The notes below the pieces were generated by a model. It worked only from the letters and a program-made list of their open reading frames with translations. It searched no databases and was not told the DNA's origin. This document shows positions 6,839-9,155 of a stretch of 9,155 nt of DNA, one piece after another. The DNA comes from Chloroflexota bacterium (GTDB lineage Bacteria > Chloroflexota > Dormibacteria > Dormibacterales > Dormibacteraceae), in assembly GCA_005880175.1 (NCBI GenBank), contig VBJR01000370.1, positions 1 to 9,155 of the forward strand, read 5' to 3'. Both the position numbers and the translations under genes were made by a program. Position 1 is the stretch's first letter, and each line of letters starts with the position of its first letter.

Positions 6839-7380
6839 CGTTCCGACTCCCGGCGGCCGCGCAGGTGCACGACGGGCAGGCCCGACGAGGCCAGCAGCGA
6901 GATCACCCGCCCCCGCGACCGGTGCTCGAAGTTCCAGACCCACATCAGGAACTGCCACTCCATGCGCTCGGGGCAGCCGTCCGGGAGGCCCGGGCCGCGG
7001 CGGCCGCGGTACCGCCAGGAGCGGACGATCACCCGCCGCATGCACGTCGTTCTGGGCACGTCAAGGAACACTACGGCGTGGGCGCGGGTGAGCCGGCGCT
7101 CGAGGGTCCCGCCGTAGTTGCCGTCCATCACCCAGTGATCGCGCGAGGCCAGGTCGTCCACCCGCGCCGGCCACTCGTCCGCCGGAGTGTGCTGCCAGCC
7201 CGGACGCCAGTACTCGGCGTCGAGGTGGATCACCGGCAGGCCGAGCACCTCCGCCAGCCGCATCGCGAACGTGGTCTTTCCGGCGCCGGAGCACCCGACC
7301 ACGAGGATTCGCCGCCAGCCCAGCTCGCCCGCCGACCGCGCGGAGGCGGGCGCGGCGAACGCCGTCGGCGAGTCTGTCAC
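6823..7380 (-). CDS. P-loop NTPase of the FlaR / adenylate-kinase-like family (185 aa)
   Basis: This is a small cytosolic nucleotide-binding protein like those annotated 'DNA topology modulation protein FlaR' or 'adenylate kinase'. Walker A GCSGAGKT is at 29-36, right after the first strand RRILVV. Then come VIHLDAEYWRPGW (50-62), WVMDGNYGGTLERRL (83-97), the Walker-B-like strand VVFLDVP (103-109), WRYRGRRGPGLPDGCPERM with the lid arginines, and WQFLMWVWNFEHRSRGR, all typical of this group. The substrate is not established for most members and the FlaR name is historical. GTG at 7380 is the likely start: an extra N-terminal stretch of about 20 Ala/Ser-rich residues precedes the first strand. 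The Shine-Dalgarno is poor (GTGGG abutting the start), so the exact start is uncertain. It is divergent from sufR and overlaps the coiled-coil gene after it. Confidence 0.82.
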   Translation of the reverse strand: MTDSPTAFAAPASARSAGELGWRRILVVGCSGAGKTTFAMRLAEVLGLPVIHLDAEYWRPGWQHTPADEWPARVDDLASRDHWVMDGNYGGTLERRLTRAHAVVFLDVPRTTCMRRVIVRSWRYRGRRGPGLPDGCPERMEWQFLMWVWNFEHRSRGRVISLLASSGLPVVHLRGRRESERWLTT

Positions 7381-7417
7381 CCCACGTCCAGGCCCACATC
7401 GACCACGATTCCCACGA

Positions 7418-7445
7418 AGGGTAGCCCGTGTGCTGCCCTTGTGAA
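7418..7445 (-). promoter_or_regulatory. Candidate promoter of the kinase/coiled-coil pair
   Basis: On the minus strand TTCACA (7445-7440) and TACCCT (7423-7418) are separated by 16 nt, giving a start near 7411 and a leader of about 30 nt. Both boxes are imperfect, and GC-rich DNA gives chance hits. Confidence 0.35.
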
Positions 7446-7473
7446 GCAACGCTGCGACATCGCCGCGCGGGGG

Positions 7474-7497
7474 TTTATCAACATCCGCGTTGACAAA
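7474..7497 (+). promoter_or_regulatory. Probable SufR operator, inverted repeat with CAAC-N6-GTTG core
   Basis: TTTATCAAC, six bases, then GTTGACAAA: a 24-nt palindrome with 8 of 9 pairs matching (one A/A mismatch). Its core CAAC-N6-GTTG (7479-7492) is the form reported for SufR sites in the cyanobacterium Synechocystis. It lies just upstream of the sufR -10 box, over the expected -35 region, where a bound repressor would block RNA polymerase. It is also about 30 nt upstream of the candidate divergent promoter. Confidence 0.75.
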
Positions 7498-7502
7498 CTC
7501 GG

Positions 7503-7508
7503 TACAAT
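7503..7508 (+). promoter_or_regulatory. sufR: Candidate -10 box (TACAAT) of the suf operon
   Basis: TACAAT lies 11 nt before the sufR ATG; normal geometry puts the start near 7515, leaving a leader of about 5 nt. No good -35 stands 16-18 nt upstream, and that region is taken by the operator. No Shine-Dalgarno precedes the ATG, consistent with near-leaderless translation. Confidence 0.5.
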
Positions 7509-7519
7509 CCAGCCCATCG

Positions 7520-8140
7520 ATGGACCGCAAGCACGACGTCCTCGCGCTGCTGAAAGCCAGGGGCTCGGCCTGCCTGGCCGACATCGCGGAGCACCTGGGC
7601 GTGAGCAAGCAGGGCGCGCTCCGGCACCTGGAGACGCTCCAGGCCAGGGGGCTCGTCGAGGTGTCCACGGACGAGCACCGGGGGCCGGGCCGGCCCGTCA
7701 ACGTGTACCGGCTGACCCCGGCGGCGGGCGACCAGTTCCCCAGCGGCCATCGCGAGCTGGCCGGGGAGCTCGTCGAGTTCCTGGACCAGACCGAGCTGGA
7801 GCGGTTCTTCGCCGCCCGCGCCCGGCGGCTGGAGGCCGAATACGGTGTGCGCCTGGCGGGCCTAGACTTCGCGGAACGCGTCCGCGAGCTGGTCCGGCTG
7901 ACGAGCGAGCGCGGTCACATGACCGAGCTGGTGGAAGGAGCCGACGGCGGGCTCCAGCTTCGACACTGCAATTGCCCGATCCAGGACGTCGCCGCCCGCG
8001 GCGGCCATCCCTGCCGGCACGAGCAGGACCTGTACCGGCGGCTCCTGGGGGCCGCGGTCGTCCGCTCCAGCTGGCTCGGCGATGGCGACGCGAGCTGCAC
8101 GTATGACATCACCACTGCTGAGAGGAAGCAAATTGGCTGA
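7520..8140 (+). CDS. sufR: SufR-type iron-sulfur cluster-sensing transcriptional regulator
   Basis: SufR represses suf genes when it holds an Fe-S cluster and releases DNA when the cluster is lost. The 206-aa product has an N-terminal winged helix: DVLALLKARGSACLADIAEHLGV, recognition-helix region SKQGALRHLETLQARGLV, wing GPGRPVNVYRLT (about 55-66). A helical middle and a C-terminal cysteine cluster follow: HCNCP (Cys150, Cys152), Cys165 (HPCRHEQ) and Cys193 (DASCTY). The spacing Cys152-x12-Cys165-x27-Cys193 fits my recollection of actinobacterial SufR, supporting cluster binding. ATG 7520 is chosen because the upstream TTG at 7490 lies inside the operator and before the -10 box. It is followed directly by sufC and sufB and preceded by the CAAC-N6-GTTG palindrome, so autoregulation of the operon is likely. 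A generic ArsR/DeoR-like regulator is the less likely alternative. Confidence 0.9.
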   Translation: MDRKHDVLALLKARGSACLADIAEHLGVSKQGALRHLETLQARGLVEVSTDEHRGPGRPVNVYRLTPAAGDQFPSGHRELAGELVEFLDQTELERFFAARARRLEAEYGVRLAGLDFAERVRELVRLTSERGHMTELVEGADGGLQLRHCNCPIQDVAARGGHPCRHEQDLYRRLLGAAVVRSSWLGDGDASCTYDITTAERKQIG

Positions 8141-8930
8141 TTTCGAGATCAAGGACCTGCACGTCGCCGTCGAGGGACGCGAGATCCTGCGCGGGGTCTC
8201 GCTCGGCCTGAGCCGCGGCGAGGTGCACGCGGTCATGGGCCCGAACGGCTCCGGCAAGAGCACGCTCTCCAACACGCTGATGGGCCATCCGGGCTACGAG
8301 GTGACCGCGGGCGAGGTCCGGTTCGCGGGCCGCGACCTGCTGGAGCTGGAGGCGGACGAGCGGGCCCGGCTGGGCCTGTACCTGGCGTTCCAGTACCCGA
8401 CCGTGGTGCCCGGCGTGACGATGGCCAACTTCCTGCGCACGGCCCTCAACGCGAAGCGCGGGTACGACGGCAAGGACAAGTCGAAGGCGATCTCGCCCCG
8501 CGAGTTCCGCGCCCTCCTGAAGGAGCCGATGCAGACACTCCGGATGGACGACAGCTTTCTCTCGCGCTACGTCAACGAGGGGTTCTCCGGCGGCGAGAAG
8601 AAGCGCGCCGAGATCCTCCAGATGGCGGTGCTCCGGCCGGAGATCGCCATCCTCGACGAGACTGACTCCGGCCTCGACATCGACTCCATCAAGTTCGTGA
8701 GCGAGGCGATCAACACGATGCGCGGGCCCGGGCTGGGCGTGCTCATCATCACTCACTACACGCGGATCCTCCAGTTCATCAGGCCTGACTTCGTGCACGT
8801 CCTGGTGAACGGCCAGGTGGTCCGCTCCGGCGGCGCCGAGGTGGCCGACCAGCTGGAGCGGACCGGGTACGCCGAGTGGGTGGACGAGCCCGCCGCGGCC
8901 GCCGCCGCCGGTTCTCAGGAGGTGGGGTAG
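8133..8930 (+). CDS. sufC: SufC, ATPase of the SufBCD Fe-S cluster scaffold
   Basis: SufC is a cytosolic ABC-type ATPase that drives structural change in the SufB-SufD scaffold during cluster assembly. The 265-aa product shows Walker A GPNGSGKS (36-43), the Q-loop in AFQYPTVVPGV (Gln87), the signature FSGGEKKR (151-158), Walker B AILDETDSGLDID (172-184) and the H-loop THY (His208). FSGGEKKRxEILQ and DETDSGLDID are diagnostic for SufC rather than transport ATPases. The tail is Ala-rich. The start is a TTG at 8133, with GAGGA 6 nt upstream and the family-typical first residues (ADFEIKDLHV). It overlaps the last 8 nt of sufR, so translational coupling is likely. An ATG at 8082, well inside sufR, would add 17 non-family residues. 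Confidence 0.97.
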   Translation: MADFEIKDLHVAVEGREILRGVSLGLSRGEVHAVMGPNGSGKSTLSNTLMGHPGYEVTAGEVRFAGRDLLELEADERARLGLYLAFQYPTVVPGVTMANFLRTALNAKRGYDGKDKSKAISPREFRALLKEPMQTLRMDDSFLSRYVNEGFSGGEKKRAEILQMAVLRPEIAILDETDSGLDIDSIKFVSEAINTMRGPGLGVLIITHYTRILQFIRPDFVHVLVNGQVVRSGGAEVADQLERTGYAEWVDEPAAAAAAGSQEVG

Positions 8931-8932
8931 GC

Positions 8933-9155
8933 ATGGCCGTGACACCGCAGATCAGCGTCGGCGATGACTACAAGGAGAAGTACGGCTTCTTCGATCCCGA
9001 GAAGTACGTCTTCAAGGCCAAGCGGGGCCTGACCGAGGAGATCGTCAAGGAGATCTCCTGGATGAAGCAGGAGCCGGCCTGGATGACCGAGATGCGGCTG
9101 CGATCGCTGCGGATCTTCCAGAAGAAGGCGATGCCGACGTGGGGCGCCGACCTCT
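8933..9155 (+). CDS. sufB: SufB, Fe-S cluster assembly scaffold protein (N-terminal part; continues past the window)
   Basis: SufB forms the SufBCD complex and holds the nascent Fe-S cluster. Seventy-four codons are visible. KYGFFDPEKYVFKAKRGL, EEIVKEISWMKQEP, WMTEMRLRSLRIF and the hallmark KKAMPTWGADL are all characteristic of the SufB N-terminus. The core beta-helix and cluster-binding residues lie beyond base 9155. The ATG at 8933 follows AGGAGG by 10 nt, and only 2 nt separate it from the sufC stop, so it belongs to the same operon. SufD would be the paralogue to exclude, but the N-terminal signature favours SufB. Confidence 0.95.
   Translation, partial: MAVTPQISVGDDYKEKYGFFDPEKYVFKAKRGLTEEIVKEISWMKQEPAWMTEMRLRSLRIFQKKAMPTWGADL

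Noticed and set aside
3524..7117. Very long plus-strand open frame of about 1197 codons
   Set aside because: It is antisense to the PBP, BON and coiled-coil genes. Its composition (Arg, Gly, Val and His runs, no domain) is typical of a high-GC shadow frame, and the minus-strand genes have clear family motifs.
7490..7508. TTGACA and TACAAT as a sigma-70 -35/-10 pair
   Set aside because: The spacer is only 7 nt, far from 16-18. TTGACA is better explained as the right arm of the SufR palindrome.
7490..7519. TTG at 7490 as the sufR start, adding 10 residues
   Set aside because: It lies inside the operator and upstream of the -10 box; the added residues (MTNSVQSSPS) precede the normal winged-helix start.
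6865..8106. Plus-strand open frame running across the kinase and into sufR
   Set aside because: It is antisense to the kinase and out of frame with sufR, has no recognisable domain and crosses the divergent promoter region.
1..9155. CRISPR arrays, tRNA or rRNA genes, insertion sequences, prophage or toxin genes
   Set aside because: No regular repeats, RNA folds, transposase motifs or terminal inverted repeats were seen. Noncoding gaps are all under 160 nt and coding content is housekeeping.

Overview
The window is GC-rich and gene-dense bacterial DNA. It uses ATG, GTG and TTG starts, has tight gene spacing and overlaps, and shows several promoter-like -10 boxes lying almost on the start codon. 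The gene set (bifunctional class A PBP, one-segment membrane BON protein, SufR-type regulator heading a suf operon) fits a high-GC monoderm-type bacterium, for example an uncultured Chloroflexota/Dormibacterota- or Actinomycetota-like lineage. The phylum cannot be fixed from the sequence alone. No IS element, phage gene, CRISPR array, tRNA or rRNA was seen, so this looks like core chromosome.

Minus strand, read from about 7380 down to 1. First comes a two-gene unit: a FlaR/adenylate-kinase-like P-loop protein whose end overlaps an unrecognised 166-aa coiled-coil protein. Next is a 200-aa one-TM BON-domain protein with a possible leaderless promoter, closed by a 13-bp perfect hairpin. A 752-aa bifunctional penicillin-binding protein (GT51 plus transpeptidase) follows. 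The last unit is a protein quality-control operon: trigger factor (tig), clpP, a 65-aa stand-alone ClpX-type zinc-finger gene, and clpX, packed with gaps of 4 to 12 nt. clpX runs off the window at base 1. It is interrupted: the zinc-finger part and the AAA+ part lie in different frames, with about 50 nt of linker missing.

Plus strand, 7520 to the end: sufR-like regulator, sufC (TTG start overlapping the sufR stop) and the first 74 codons of sufB. This is the start of an iron-sulfur cluster assembly operon. Just upstream of sufR is a near-perfect inverted repeat with a CAAC-N6-GTTG core, the form known for SufR operators in cyanobacteria, which suggests autoregulated suf expression by cluster status.

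The points most worth a second look are the extra ClpX-type zinc-finger mini-protein between clpP and clpX, the broken clpX linker, the SufR operator, and a trigger-factor PPIase domain with no aromatic residues. All noncoding gaps are shorter than 160 bases.
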